Assembly (NCBI GenBank): GCA_964557575.1
Contig: CAZLBC010000152.1
Location: 1-7,775, forward strand
Direction: 5' to 3'
DNA: 7,775 nt
Source of the DNA: CAZLBC01 sp964557575
Lineage (GTDB): Bacteria; Planctomycetota; Phycisphaerae; SM23-33
Made by a program: the position numbers and the translations under genes
Notes under the pieces: generated by a model
The model's database searches: none
What the model saw: only the letters and a program-made list of their open reading frames with translations
What the model was told of the DNA's origin: nothing
Shown here: positions 1 through 6,693 of the stretch, piece after piece
Layout: every line of letters starts with the position of its first letter
Position numbering within the stretch: position 1 is the stretch's first letter

Positions 1-5
1 CGCAT

Positions 6-2498
6 TCACCGTACGTATATCTTTGCGAACTTCAACGGCACGTGGAACGAGCCGGCGTCCGGGCCGAGCGGTGAGAACGCCGTTGTCTCCGCGTCCCCGG
101 TGCCGGCGCGTTTCCGGTACAGGTTGAAATACCAGGGCAGGCTGGTCCCCTTTCCCGAATCGAGCGCGGTTTGTTTGGCCCGGAACGGCCGGCTGCCGAT
201 CAATTGGTGGAGCGGATCTTCGTCCGAGGACGTCACCGGCAGGCGCAGCTCCACCGACCAGCAGTCTTCGCCCACGTGGGCGGCAACGTCCGCCTGGGAA
301 GACCAGTCGTACGCCGCGGGCAGTTTGACGGCCCGGTCCAGGTCGATGACGGCGCCGGCGGGATTGACGACGATCTGGTAGTAGGAGTGTTTGTCGGTTT
401 CGATGAGCACCTCCACGTGCTCGCCCTGCCAGATCGCGGGGTCGTTGTCCCGCCGCGTGCCGATGACCGGCGGCGCGCTTGTGTCGAATGCGCACCGGAT
501 GCCGACATAGAGGCTGTCGTTCCACCAGCGCGCCATGAACCGCGTGGGCTGTTTCGGTTTCCTGCCGGTACGAACGTCCTTCAGGGGACGCGGGTGGTGA
601 TAGGCGGTCCAGAAGGCCTCGTCCAGTGTGCCGTCCATGGTCAGCGTGTCGCGGGCGTCGCGCCACTTGTCTTTGCCCATGTCGATGACGCGGTATGCCG
701 GCAACCCCGCGGGCCGCTGCACGTCGATCTGCGCGGCCCGGTCGCGCAGCGTCGACAGGAATGCATCGACCAGGGCGATGCGCCGGCCGTACACCGAGTC
801 GGTCGGCGCGGCGGCTTTGGCCCGCTCGAAAAGGTCGAGCGTTTTTTTCGTTACCGCCGCGTCGGCGCCGAGGTCGGCGTATTCCACTTCGCAGCATTCG
901 ATAAACGCGCCCATGTCGGCGGCGGCGGGTCCGTAGAACAGCCGGCAGTATTCCTTCAGTAACGCGTCGACATCGCGGTCCGGGTCCCACCAGAGCCGGG
1001 AGATGACGTAGGGATTCAGGTGGGCCATCCCCGGGTGGTGCAGGCCGCCCCTGCCGCTCGACAGCCAGACGTCCTCGCGCCACACCGCGCCGCGGGAGGC
1101 GCGGATGCCGCGGGCGATGACGTGCGGCCAGTATTGCGGCCGGTAGGCCCCGCGATTCGTGAAGGGGGTGTAGTTCAAACTCACCGACAGCGGGTTATCC
1201 GTTTTGGCCAGCCACTGTTCGCGCAGCGCCGCCGCGCGCCGGTGCACGTCGTCGTCCAGCTCGCGGATCGGCCGGCCGTTCGTGATCTGTACCAGCACGT
1301 TACGGGGCAGTTTCTCGATGGTCAGCGGCGGCAGGCGGTAGCTGCTGTAGGCGCCGCATATAATCTTCCTGTCGGGATGCGTCTTCGCCAGCTCGTCGGC
1401 CACCCGCGCCACGAACCGCCAGACGTAATCGGAAGACCGCCCCGACGGCCCGCGATCGAGCGTCGCCCGGTCCCGGCACTCGTCGCACCGGCAATGCGTG
1501 AAGCCGTCGTGCGGCATGACCGACACGATGGGCACATCGTAGTGATCGAACATGAGCCGGGCAAAGGAGACCGTTTCGCGAAACAGGCCGTCGGAACTCA
1601 GGCAGGCGTTCGCCGTTTTGCTTTCGGTGTCCCGCTTTCCGTTGGGCAGTTGCACGTAGTATTCCGGATGAGCGGCGCGCTGGTCCGGATGCTCGGTCAG
1701 GTTGCGCAGCCCGTGGTGCATGATGCCGTACTGATCGTTCGCGCCGATGCGCAGATACCACCAAGCGTCCTCGATATCGGACGAGTTCAGCAGGGGCCGA
1801 CTCACCGACCGCACCGCGAACGCCGGCCGCACCGTGCGATCGACCGTCGGCAGCGCGATGTCGCGGAGGGACGGCACGACTTCCCCCAGCGCGCCCGGCA
1901 TGTACCAGCGCACGCCCAGTTCGCGGAGAAAGGCGTACACCGCGTTCAGCGAGCCGCGATGGTCATAGCTCCAGATGTCCAGTCGCTTGTTGTAGTCCTT
2001 GTACATCCGGGAAGCGACGGGGTTGCGCCACGGATGGCCGGCGAGCCGTTCCCAGGCCTTCTTTTTCTCCCTGAGCCACTGCCCGTGATTGCGTGCCCGG
2101 GGCTCGCGGGGGACGAATTCAGTGTCGTCGCCCACCAGCGCCAGCCAGTTTGGCCCGGAGACCATGCGAAACGCATCGCGCGCCAGCCCTTCGGCGGTGA
2201 CCCCCGCCCGGCGTGCCGCCACGCTTTTGCCGACGTACACCCTGACCGGCATGGTGTTCGACGGCGCCGTGCGGATCGCGAGCCGGCAGCCGGTTATCTT
2301 CTCGATGTAGGCCTGCAACTCCGCCGCGCCGAGCGCGGCGGCGCGGGCGGGGTGTTCGGCGATAACGATCTCCGCCCGCGCCCGTCCGTCCTCGACGATC
2401 CGGGCTGCGGCCTTCACGGCGGGCGGGGGAATCATGACCGTCGTGGCCAGGAGGGCGCAGCAGGCGGCGGAGCGCTTCATGGCTGCGGGGACATTCAA
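6..2498 (-). CDS. Secreted DUF4838-family protein with GH67-N-like N-terminus and C-terminal CBM9-like domain
   Basis: About 830 residues, ending in TGA at 8-6. A TTG at 2498 has GGGAG six bases upstream. The next in-frame ATG, at 2480, starts a classic signal peptide (MKRSAACCALLATTVM) but has no visible ribosome site, so I take TTG and keep ATG as the alternative. Numbering from TTG: signal sequence 7-31; a region like the alpha-glucuronidase N-terminal domain at about 45-215 (AELQAYIEKITG, then LNAVYAFLRELGVRWYMPG); the DUF4838 core at about 255-525, with the characteristic PHDGFTHCRCDEC at 329-341 whose C336, C338 and C341 could bind a metal; and a CBM9-like sandwich at about 615-795 (MDGTLDEAFW, DSLYVGIRCAFD, HVEVLIE, YYQIVVNPAG). 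The protein is probably periplasmic or extracellular and acts on a polysaccharide. DUF4838 has no settled reaction that I know of, so glycosidase activity is inference. It follows the TIM-barrel gene after 112 bases and is probably co-transcribed with it. Confidence 0.88.
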   Translation of the reverse strand: MNVPAAMKRSAACCALLATTVMIPPPAVKAAARIVEDGRARAEIVIAEHPARAAALGAAELQAYIEKITGCRLAIRTAPSNTMPVRVYVGKSVAARRAGVTAEGLARDAFRMVSGPNWLALVGDDTEFVPREPRARNHGQWLREKKKAWERLAGHPWRNPVASRMYKDYNKRLDIWSYDHRGSLNAVYAFLRELGVRWYMPGALGEVVPSLRDIALPTVDRTVRPAFAVRSVSRPLLNSSDIEDAWWYLRIGANDQYGIMHHGLRNLTEHPDQRAAHPEYYVQLPNGKRDTESKTANACLSSDGLFRETVSFARLMFDHYDVPIVSVMPHDGFTHCRCDECRDRATLDRGPSGRSSDYVWRFVARVADELAKTHPDRKIICGAYSSYRLPPLTIEKLPRNVLVQITNGRPIRELDDDVHRRAAALREQWLAKTDNPLSVSLNYTPFTNRGAYRPQYWPHVIARGIRASRGAVWREDVWLSSGRGGLHHPGMAHLNPYVISRLWWDPDRDVDALLKEYCRLFYGPAAADMGAFIECCEVEYADLGADAAVTKKTLDLFERAKAAAPTDSVYGRRIALVDAFLSTLRDRAAQIDVQRPAGLPAYRVIDMGKDKWRDARDTLTMDGTLDEAFWTAYHHPRPLKDVRTGRKPKQPTRFMARWWNDSLYVGIRCAFDTSAPPVIGTRRDNDPAIWQGEHVEVLIETDKHSYYQIVVNPAGAVIDLDRAVKLPAAYDWSSQADVAAHVGEDCWSVELRLPVTSSDEDPLHQLIGSRPFRAKQTALDSGKGTSLPWYFNLYRKRAGTGDAETTAFSPLGPDAGSFHVPLKFAKIYVR

Positions 2499-2564
2499 TC
2501 GTATCTCCCGTCGGCATGGTGATATGCGTCTGTCATTGCCCGTCCCCGGCGCGGGAGAGAATGA

Positions 2565-2585
2565 GTGCCGCCGGCCGGACGGCAC
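2565..2585 (-). repeat. Intergenic hairpin between the TIM-barrel and DUF4838 genes
   Basis: GTGCCG (2585-2580 on the minus strand is its partner arm) pairs with CGGCAC to give a perfect 6-bp stem around a 9-base CCGGCCGG-containing centre. Two more C-G pairs are possible past a one-base bulge. It starts about 25 bases after the TIM-barrel stop codon. No T-run follows on the minus strand, so it is not a textbook intrinsic terminator. It may be an mRNA-stability or partial-termination element that tunes expression of the downstream DUF4838 gene. The fold is seen in the sequence; the role is inferred. Confidence 0.4.
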
Positions 2586-2610
2586 CCCGCTCCGCTCTGC
2601 CGGTATCCCG

Positions 2611-3558
2611 CTACGCCATGGCCCACTGCTCGCGCAGCAGCGTGACCATGTTGAGGATCAGCTTCGTCTTCTCTTCCTGGGGGAGGCCCTTCTTCCGCTT
2701 GCCGGGCATTTTCGGCCAGCCGCCCTCGAAGCTGACGGCCCCGCGGTATCCGATGAGCTTCAGCCCCTTGAAGCCGTCGACGTATATATCGTCCTCGGGA
2801 TTGCACCCGGGAATGATCCGCTGCTTCAGCCCCGCGATGTGCACGTGCTTCAGCAGCGGGCCCCCGCAGATGAAGGCGCCCATGAAACTCGTCTCCTCGA
2901 GCTGCATGTGCCAGAAATCGCCCATCACGGCCGCGCCGGGCCCGATGTCGGCGGCTATCCGGGCGCCGTCCGCCACCTGGCGGAGGAACGGGGTCTCGTT
3001 GCGGCGCAGCGGCTCCAGCACGATATGAGTGCCGTGCTTGGCCGCGTGTTCCGCCAGCCGCTTGCCCGTGTTGGTCACGAAATCCTTGCGCAGTTCCGCG
3101 AAGCCCATCGGGACCTTCCGGCGGGCGGGGCAGAGGATCAGGCCGACCGACTTCATCGCGCCCAGCGCCTCGATGACCGGCATGAACTTCTTGACCTCCG
3201 CCTCGCGCCGCGCGGCATCGGCGTGCGAGAAGTCGCTCGGCCCGCAGGCCGTCGCGATGAAGAGCTTCCGGCCCTTCATCGCCTTGTTCATCGCTTCGCA
3301 GTTATCGATCGGCCACTTCCCCGAAGGGATCTCGACCGCGATGAATCCGTTTTTCTCGAGGAAGTCGAGTTTCTCGTTGATTGCGCGGCCGGGGATCTTG
3401 TTCCACTGCAGGCAGAGATTCAATTCGGCCGGTTTTTCAGGCGGCGTCAGTTTCGGCATGCCGCTGGATGCCTTGTCCTCCGCCCCCGCACGCCGTCCGC
3501 CGCTCAGGGCGGCGGCTCCCGCGACACCCGTAGTCGTGCAAAAATCACGTCGTTTCAT
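2611..3558 (-). CDS. Tat-exported xylose-isomerase-like TIM-barrel protein (sugar isomerase/epimerase family)
   Basis: 315 residues, ATG at 3558 with AAGGAA about nine bases upstream, TAG stop at 2613-2611. The N-terminus KRRDFCTTTGVAGAAALSG is a twin-arginine (Tat) signal: an RRDF motif at residues 3-6 followed by a short hydrophobic stretch. The mature part resembles the AP-endonuclease-2/xylose isomerase-like TIM barrel that includes hydroxypyruvate isomerase and tagatose/psicose 3-epimerase relatives. The expected divalent-metal ligands are visible: E182 (VLEPL), D214 with H217 (GDFWHM), H240 (HVHIAG) and E278 (SFEGG), so the site looks intact. Barrel strands recur as GFIAVEIPSG (71-80) and VGLILCPARR (138-147). 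The reaction is probably isomerisation or epimerisation of a sugar or short keto-acid; the substrate is unknown. Tat export implies that it folds, perhaps with its metal, before leaving the cytoplasm. Longer in-frame starts as far as 3699 are possible but would bury the signal peptide. Confidence 0.87.
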   Translation of the reverse strand: MKRRDFCTTTGVAGAAALSGGRRAGAEDKASSGMPKLTPPEKPAELNLCLQWNKIPGRAINEKLDFLEKNGFIAVEIPSGKWPIDNCEAMNKAMKGRKLFIATACGPSDFSHADAARREAEVKKFMPVIEALGAMKSVGLILCPARRKVPMGFAELRKDFVTNTGKRLAEHAAKHGTHIVLEPLRRNETPFLRQVADGARIAADIGPGAAVMGDFWHMQLEETSFMGAFICGGPLLKHVHIAGLKQRIIPGCNPEDDIYVDGFKGLKLIGYRGAVSFEGGWPKMPGKRKKGLPQEEKTKLILNMVTLLREQWAMA

Positions 3559-3592
3559 GGTTCGTTTTCCTTTCCGTGTATCGGTTCCGCAA

Positions 3593-3621
3593 AGAATACG
3601 CGGGCGCCGGGGATTTTTCAA
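3593..3621 (-). promoter_or_regulatory. Candidate sigma70-type promoter for the TIM-barrel/DUF4838 genes
   Basis: On the minus strand TTGAAA (3621-3616; 5 of 6 to TTGACA) is followed after exactly 17 bases by TATTCT (3598-3593; 4 of 6 to TATAAT). Transcription would begin near 3586, leaving a leader of about 28 bases that carries the GGAAAGGAA ribosome site before ATG 3558. The spacing is ideal and the element sits in an otherwise GC-rich 156-base gap. It is a prediction from consensus only. Confidence 0.5.
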
Positions 3622-3650
3622 GAGGATCTCCGCTCCGCGGGCGGATAATC

Positions 3651-3660
3651 CCCGATCGGG
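3651..3660. promoter_or_regulatory. Perfect 10-bp palindrome CCCGATCGGG upstream of the candidate promoter
   Basis: CCCGATCGGG is a complete dyad located 30 bases upstream of the candidate -35 box at 3621. It could be a small operator or activator site for the glycan genes. In GC-rich DNA short palindromes of this kind also arise by chance, and no second copy was noticed in the window. Confidence 0.2.
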
Positions 3661-3714
3661 CGGATCGCCGCGTCGGGACACCCACCGGCGGCGTGTCATC
3701 GGGGAGAGGAAACG

Positions 3715-4902
3715 TTACGGCCGCAGTTCTTCGAGCGGGATGACCGCCAGTTCGGCGCTGTTGTTGTTCCACAACTCGCGCCCCTTCCCCGCGCGCCCGG
3801 CGTTGCCCCCGTTATTGGAGTAGGCGACGTACAGGTTGCCGGCGTGTTCGGCCGCGTGGGGATAGGCGAGACGCGCTTTCGGGTGCGACTCGCCCGGCCC
3901 GGCCGGAAAGACCGACGGCCGTATCGTGCAGATCCGCGAGAAGACCGTCTCCCCCGGGGCGGTCAGCGCGATGGTCAGCGGCGAGCGGGTGTTCCGGCAG
4001 TCGGCGTGGGTCGTGCCGATAAGAAAGTGCTGTCCCGTGCTCAGCGTGCCGGCGCAGGGCTTGGTGCAGTCCATTGCCATGTTGCTGACCCCGGATCGCG
4101 TCCAGGTGCGGCCGCAGTCCTCGCTGACGGCGGCCACCGCCCGGGCCGTCGCGCCGTACCGGGCGATGCTGATGATGCGCTTCCCGAGGACGATCACGCT
4201 CGACTCGCCCCACATGTTCCCCGGGGGCTTGGGGATTCTCACGACGTCCCACCTCGTGAAGTCGTCGCCGCGGCTGATCGACACCGCCGCGGGGCTGTTT
4301 TTCCCGTTGACGATGATCCCCGCCATGATCCAGTTGCCGTCGTCCATCCCGATCGGGTTCTGCGAACTCCAGAACTTCCCGCGGCTGACGACCCCGCGCG
4401 GAACCCACCGGTCCTTCTGCTCGTCCAGCGTGTAGGCCCGCATCCGGAGGTTCTTCATGATGCCTTCGTAGCAGCCGTGAAACGCCCAGAGCGTTCCCCG
4501 GTAGGACAGGAACTGCCCGTGGCTGACCGCGATGCCCGGTTCCCCGGCGTCGATCACCCCGGCCGGCCCCCAGGTCCTGCCCCCGTCGGTGCTGACGCGG
4601 TACTTCGCCTCCTCGGTGTCGGTGTTCTCGCCGCCCCTGTTGTGGCCGAACGACGCGTAGAGCCTGCCCTCGTGCCAGACCAGGGCGATCCCGTGCAGGA
4701 ACCGGTACCCGTCCTTGTTGAATTCGTAGGGCTTGATCACGGAGAACCTGACGTTCTCGAGCTGTTCGAGTTCCGCCGCCCGGGGCATGGGCCGGTCCGG
4801 ATCCCAGAGCGTAAACGGCTTCACCGCCGGGTCCCTGGCCGCGGCACCGGTCGCCAGGCAGAGAACGACTGCGGCCCCGAGGATTCGCCGTGGAGTGTTC
4901 AT
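3715..4902 (-). CDS. Exported sialidase-like protein (BNR/Asp-box beta-propeller)
   Basis: 395 residues, ATG at 4902 with GGGAG six bases upstream, TAA stop. Residues 1-23 form a Sec signal peptide (basic NTPRR, hydrophobic ILGAAVVLCLATG, AAA cleavage region before RDP). Two clear Asp boxes are present, STDGGRTW at 104-111 and SEDCGRTW at 260-267, plus a degenerate one near 210-218 (SRGDDFTRW). These loops mark the six-bladed propeller of the sialidase superfamily (BNR_2 type). YRFLHG at 66-71 occupies the place where sialidases carry the first carboxylate-binding arginine, and LAYPHA..AGNLYVAYS near 345-362 matches the late tyrosine strand. I cannot assign the full Arg triad/Asp/Tyr/Glu set by eye, so the sugar removed may not be sialic acid. 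It lies 67 bases after the aroKC-type gene with no evident promoter or terminator between them. The role in glycan trimming is inferred from the two downstream exported genes. Confidence 0.85.
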   Translation of the reverse strand: MNTPRRILGAAVVLCLATGAAARDPAVKPFTLWDPDRPMPRAAELEQLENVRFSVIKPYEFNKDGYRFLHGIALVWHEGRLYASFGHNRGGENTDTEEAKYRVSTDGGRTWGPAGVIDAGEPGIAVSHGQFLSYRGTLWAFHGCYEGIMKNLRMRAYTLDEQKDRWVPRGVVSRGKFWSSQNPIGMDDGNWIMAGIIVNGKNSPAAVSISRGDDFTRWDVVRIPKPPGNMWGESSVIVLGKRIISIARYGATARAVAAVSEDCGRTWTRSGVSNMAMDCTKPCAGTLSTGQHFLIGTTHADCRNTRSPLTIALTAPGETVFSRICTIRPSVFPAGPGESHPKARLAYPHAAEHAGNLYVAYSNNGGNAGRAGKGRELWNNNSAELAVIPLEELRP

Positions 4903-4969
4903 AATCTGCTCCCGTGTCTTTCGTGCGCGCCCCGCGCGGGTATCGCGCTGCACGCCGTGATAGCGTTCT

Positions 4970-6583
4970 TTATCCGCGGCTGTTCCATCCCGGATTGAGG
5001 CGCGACTGTATTTCCCAGGCATCGAGCAGGACCAGGGCCGCCATGCTTTCGATAACCGGAATGACGCGGGGCACGATACAGGGGTCGTGCCGGCCCTGCA
5101 CCGATATCGTCGCGTCGGCACCGTTCTTGTCCACGGTCTTCTGCTCTTTCGCTATGGAGGGGGTCGGCTTTACGGCGACGCGCAGCACCACGTCCCGGCC
5201 GGTGGAGATCCCGCCGAGCACGCCGCCGGCATTGTTGGTGATGAACGTTCCGGATGCCATCTGGTCGTTGGATGCGCTGCCGCGCGATCTGGCGAGCTGG
5301 AAGCCCGCGCCGATTTCAACGCCCTTTATCGCGCCGATGGTCATGATCGCGTAGGTGAGTCTCGCGTCGAGCTTCGCGAAGACGGGATCGCCGAGCCCGG
5401 GGGGCAGGCCCCGTATATCCAGTTGCACGATGCCGCCGACGGAATCGTGATCGGCGCGAACGGTGTCGATATACGCTATCATGTCCGCGGCGGCGTTCTT
5501 ATCGGCGCAGCGGATCATGTTGTGTTCGATCTCGTCGTAATCGATCTGTTCGGCCGTGATGCCGCCCAGTTCATGCGTGTGCGCCCTGATCGTCACGCCG
5601 CGCTGCGCGAGGATCTTCTTTGCGATGGATCCTCCCGCCACGCGCGCCGCCGTCTCCCGTCCCGATGAGCGGCCGCCGCCCCGGTAGTCATGCCGGGCAT
5701 ACTTGTGGAAAAAGGTGAAATCCGCGTGTCCCGGGCGGAAGAGGTGCTTGATCGTCTCGTATTTCGACGAATCGCTGTCGGTGTTGTAAATCACGAGGGC
5801 TATCGGCGTGCCCGTCGTCTTGCCGCGGAACATGCCGGACAGGACGTGGACCCGGTCCTTTTCTTTCCGCGCGGTGGTAATCCTGCTCTGCCCCGGCCGG
5901 CGGCGGTCCAGTTCTTTCTGAATATCGTCCTCGGTGACGGCTATCCCCGACGGCAGGCCGTCGAGGACCGCGCCGACGGCGGGGCCGTGGCTTTCGCCGA
6001 ACGTGGTGAGCCGTATGACGTCCCCGAGCGTATTCGGCGACGATACGCGCAGGGCAAGCTCGTCGTTGATGCGCGCCCGGGCTTCTTCCGCGAGGTCCGC
6101 GGGCGATCCCTCCGTCGTATCGATGACGATGTCCGCAAACCCGGCGTAGATTTCATCCTTTTTCCGAATGTCTTCCGTGTACCAGTCGAGGAACACGGCC
6201 TTGCTCAGGCCGGCGGTGAAGCTGACATCGTCTTCCAGCCGTTTGATCAGGACATCCGTGTCACAACGGCAGTAGATGATAAGGGCGTTGTTCCTGAGGA
6301 TCCGCCGGTTTTCGGCGTACAGAAAGGTCGACCCGCCGGTGATGATGACGTGACGGTCGAGGTCGAGCGTTGTGTGCACGGCGGTTGTTTCCAGTTCCCT
6401 GAACGCCTCCTCGCCGACCAGGTTGAAGATTTCCCGGCAGGTCCCGGCGGCGGAAGACTGCTGCTCGTAGAGGGTTTCCAGGATCTCGTCGGTTTCGACG
6501 TACGTGGTGCCCAGGGTACGCGCGAGTTCCTTGCCCAGCGTGCTCTTACCGCTGGCTTTCGCGCCGATCAGGACAATGTTCAT
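4970..6583 (-). CDS. Bifunctional shikimate kinase-chorismate synthase fusion
   Basis: 537 residues, TAA stop at 4972-4970. ATG 6583 is chosen because MNIVLIG is the standard kinase start; it has only a weak GGA ten bases upstream. An in-frame TTG at 6598 would add five residues. Residues 1-175 are shikimate kinase (AroK/AroL): P-loop GAKASGKST at 7-15, substrate residues D32, R62 and GGS at 83-85 (usually GGG), and the late R140/Y146 AD motif. The usual LID arginine (RPLL or RGI type) is not evident; the segment reads SFTAGL at 121-126. Residues 183-537 are a full-length chorismate synthase (AroC): NTLGD start, GESHG at 196-200, GHAD at 285-288, RGGGRSSGRET at 301-311 and GRHDPCIVPR at 497-506, covering all three family signatures for EPSP and reduced FMN binding. 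The enzymes catalyse steps 5 and 7 of the cytoplasmic shikimate pathway; step 6 (AroA) is not in the window. There is almost no linker between the domains. Confidence 0.95.
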   Translation of the reverse strand: MNIVLIGAKASGKSTLGKELARTLGTTYVETDEILETLYEQQSSAAGTCREIFNLVGEEAFRELETTAVHTTLDLDRHVIITGGSTFLYAENRRILRNNALIIYCRCDTDVLIKRLEDDVSFTAGLSKAVFLDWYTEDIRKKDEIYAGFADIVIDTTEGSPADLAEEARARINDELALRVSSPNTLGDVIRLTTFGESHGPAVGAVLDGLPSGIAVTEDDIQKELDRRRPGQSRITTARKEKDRVHVLSGMFRGKTTGTPIALVIYNTDSDSSKYETIKHLFRPGHADFTFFHKYARHDYRGGGRSSGRETAARVAGGSIAKKILAQRGVTIRAHTHELGGITAEQIDYDEIEHNMIRCADKNAAADMIAYIDTVRADHDSVGGIVQLDIRGLPPGLGDPVFAKLDARLTYAIMTIGAIKGVEIGAGFQLARSRGSASNDQMASGTFITNNAGGVLGGISTGRDVVLRVAVKPTPSIAKEQKTVDKNGADATISVQGRHDPCIVPRVIPVIESMAALVLLDAWEIQSRLNPGWNSRG

Positions 6584-6633
6584 GAGTGTGCAATCCAATC
6601 TGCCCGTGCTGTTGTGAGCCGGTTCTTACCGCG

Positions 6634-6675
6634 TCACGCACGGCGCGTATTGCCCGCCGCCGGCCGGCGGGTCAT
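6634..6675 (-). CDS. Possible 13-codon leader ORF upstream of the aroK-aroC fusion gene (speculative)
   Basis: ATG at 6675 opens a frame reading MTRRPAAGNTRRA and stopping at TGA (6636-6634). GAGAG lies four bases upstream of the ATG, closer than ideal. It would start very near the predicted transcript start and span the hairpin at 6653-6671, as a leader peptide might. However, it lacks runs of Phe, Tyr or Trp codons expected for classical aromatic-pathway attenuation. It could equally be chance. Confidence 0.12.
   Translation of the reverse strand: MTRRPAAGNTRRA
6653..6671 (-). repeat. Strong GC-rich hairpin in the presumed leader of the aroK-aroC gene
   Basis: CCCGCCG (6653-6659) and CGGCGGG (6665-6671) form a perfect 7-bp stem with a five-base CCGGC loop. 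It lies just downstream of the TATAAT box at 6693-6688, so it would sit near the 5' end of the minus-strand transcript, about 70 bases before ATG 6583. No T-run follows, so it is not a standard terminator. A role in mRNA stability or leader control is inference. It shares a 12-base core (GCCGCCGGCCGG) with the hairpin at 2565-2585. Confidence 0.4.
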
Positions 6676-6687
6676 TTATCTCTCAGT

Positions 6688-6693
6688 ATTATA
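6688..6693 (-). promoter_or_regulatory. Candidate -10 box for the aroK-aroC fusion gene
   Basis: A perfect TATAAT on the minus strand, inside CACTATAATACTG, stands out in very GC-rich surroundings about 90 bases before the gene's ATG. No good -35 hexamer is found at 16-18 bases upstream and there is no extended TGn, so activity may need an activator or another sigma preference. The same TATAATA heptamer appears in the antitoxin promoter. Confidence 0.4.

Noticed and set aside
1020..2522. A 500-codon open frame on the plus strand opposite the DUF4838 gene.
   Set aside because: Its product is Arg/His/Pro/Gly-rich without any family resemblance; long antisense frames are expected opposite GC-rich genes with strong third-position bias, and the minus-strand frame has clear domains.
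2434..3648. A 404-codon plus-strand frame opposite the TIM-barrel gene.
   Set aside because: Same shadow effect; it crosses the end of one real gene and covers the next, with no recognisable motif.
4903..4969. GC-rich inverted bases (CCCGCGCGGG) after the aroK-aroC stop codon as a terminator.
   Set aside because: The palindrome has no room for a loop in its perfect form and no T-run follows, so termination is not supported.
3844..4998. A 384-codon plus-strand frame opposite the sialidase-like gene.
   Set aside because: Compositionally biased shadow frame; the opposite strand has Asp boxes, a signal peptide and a ribosome site.
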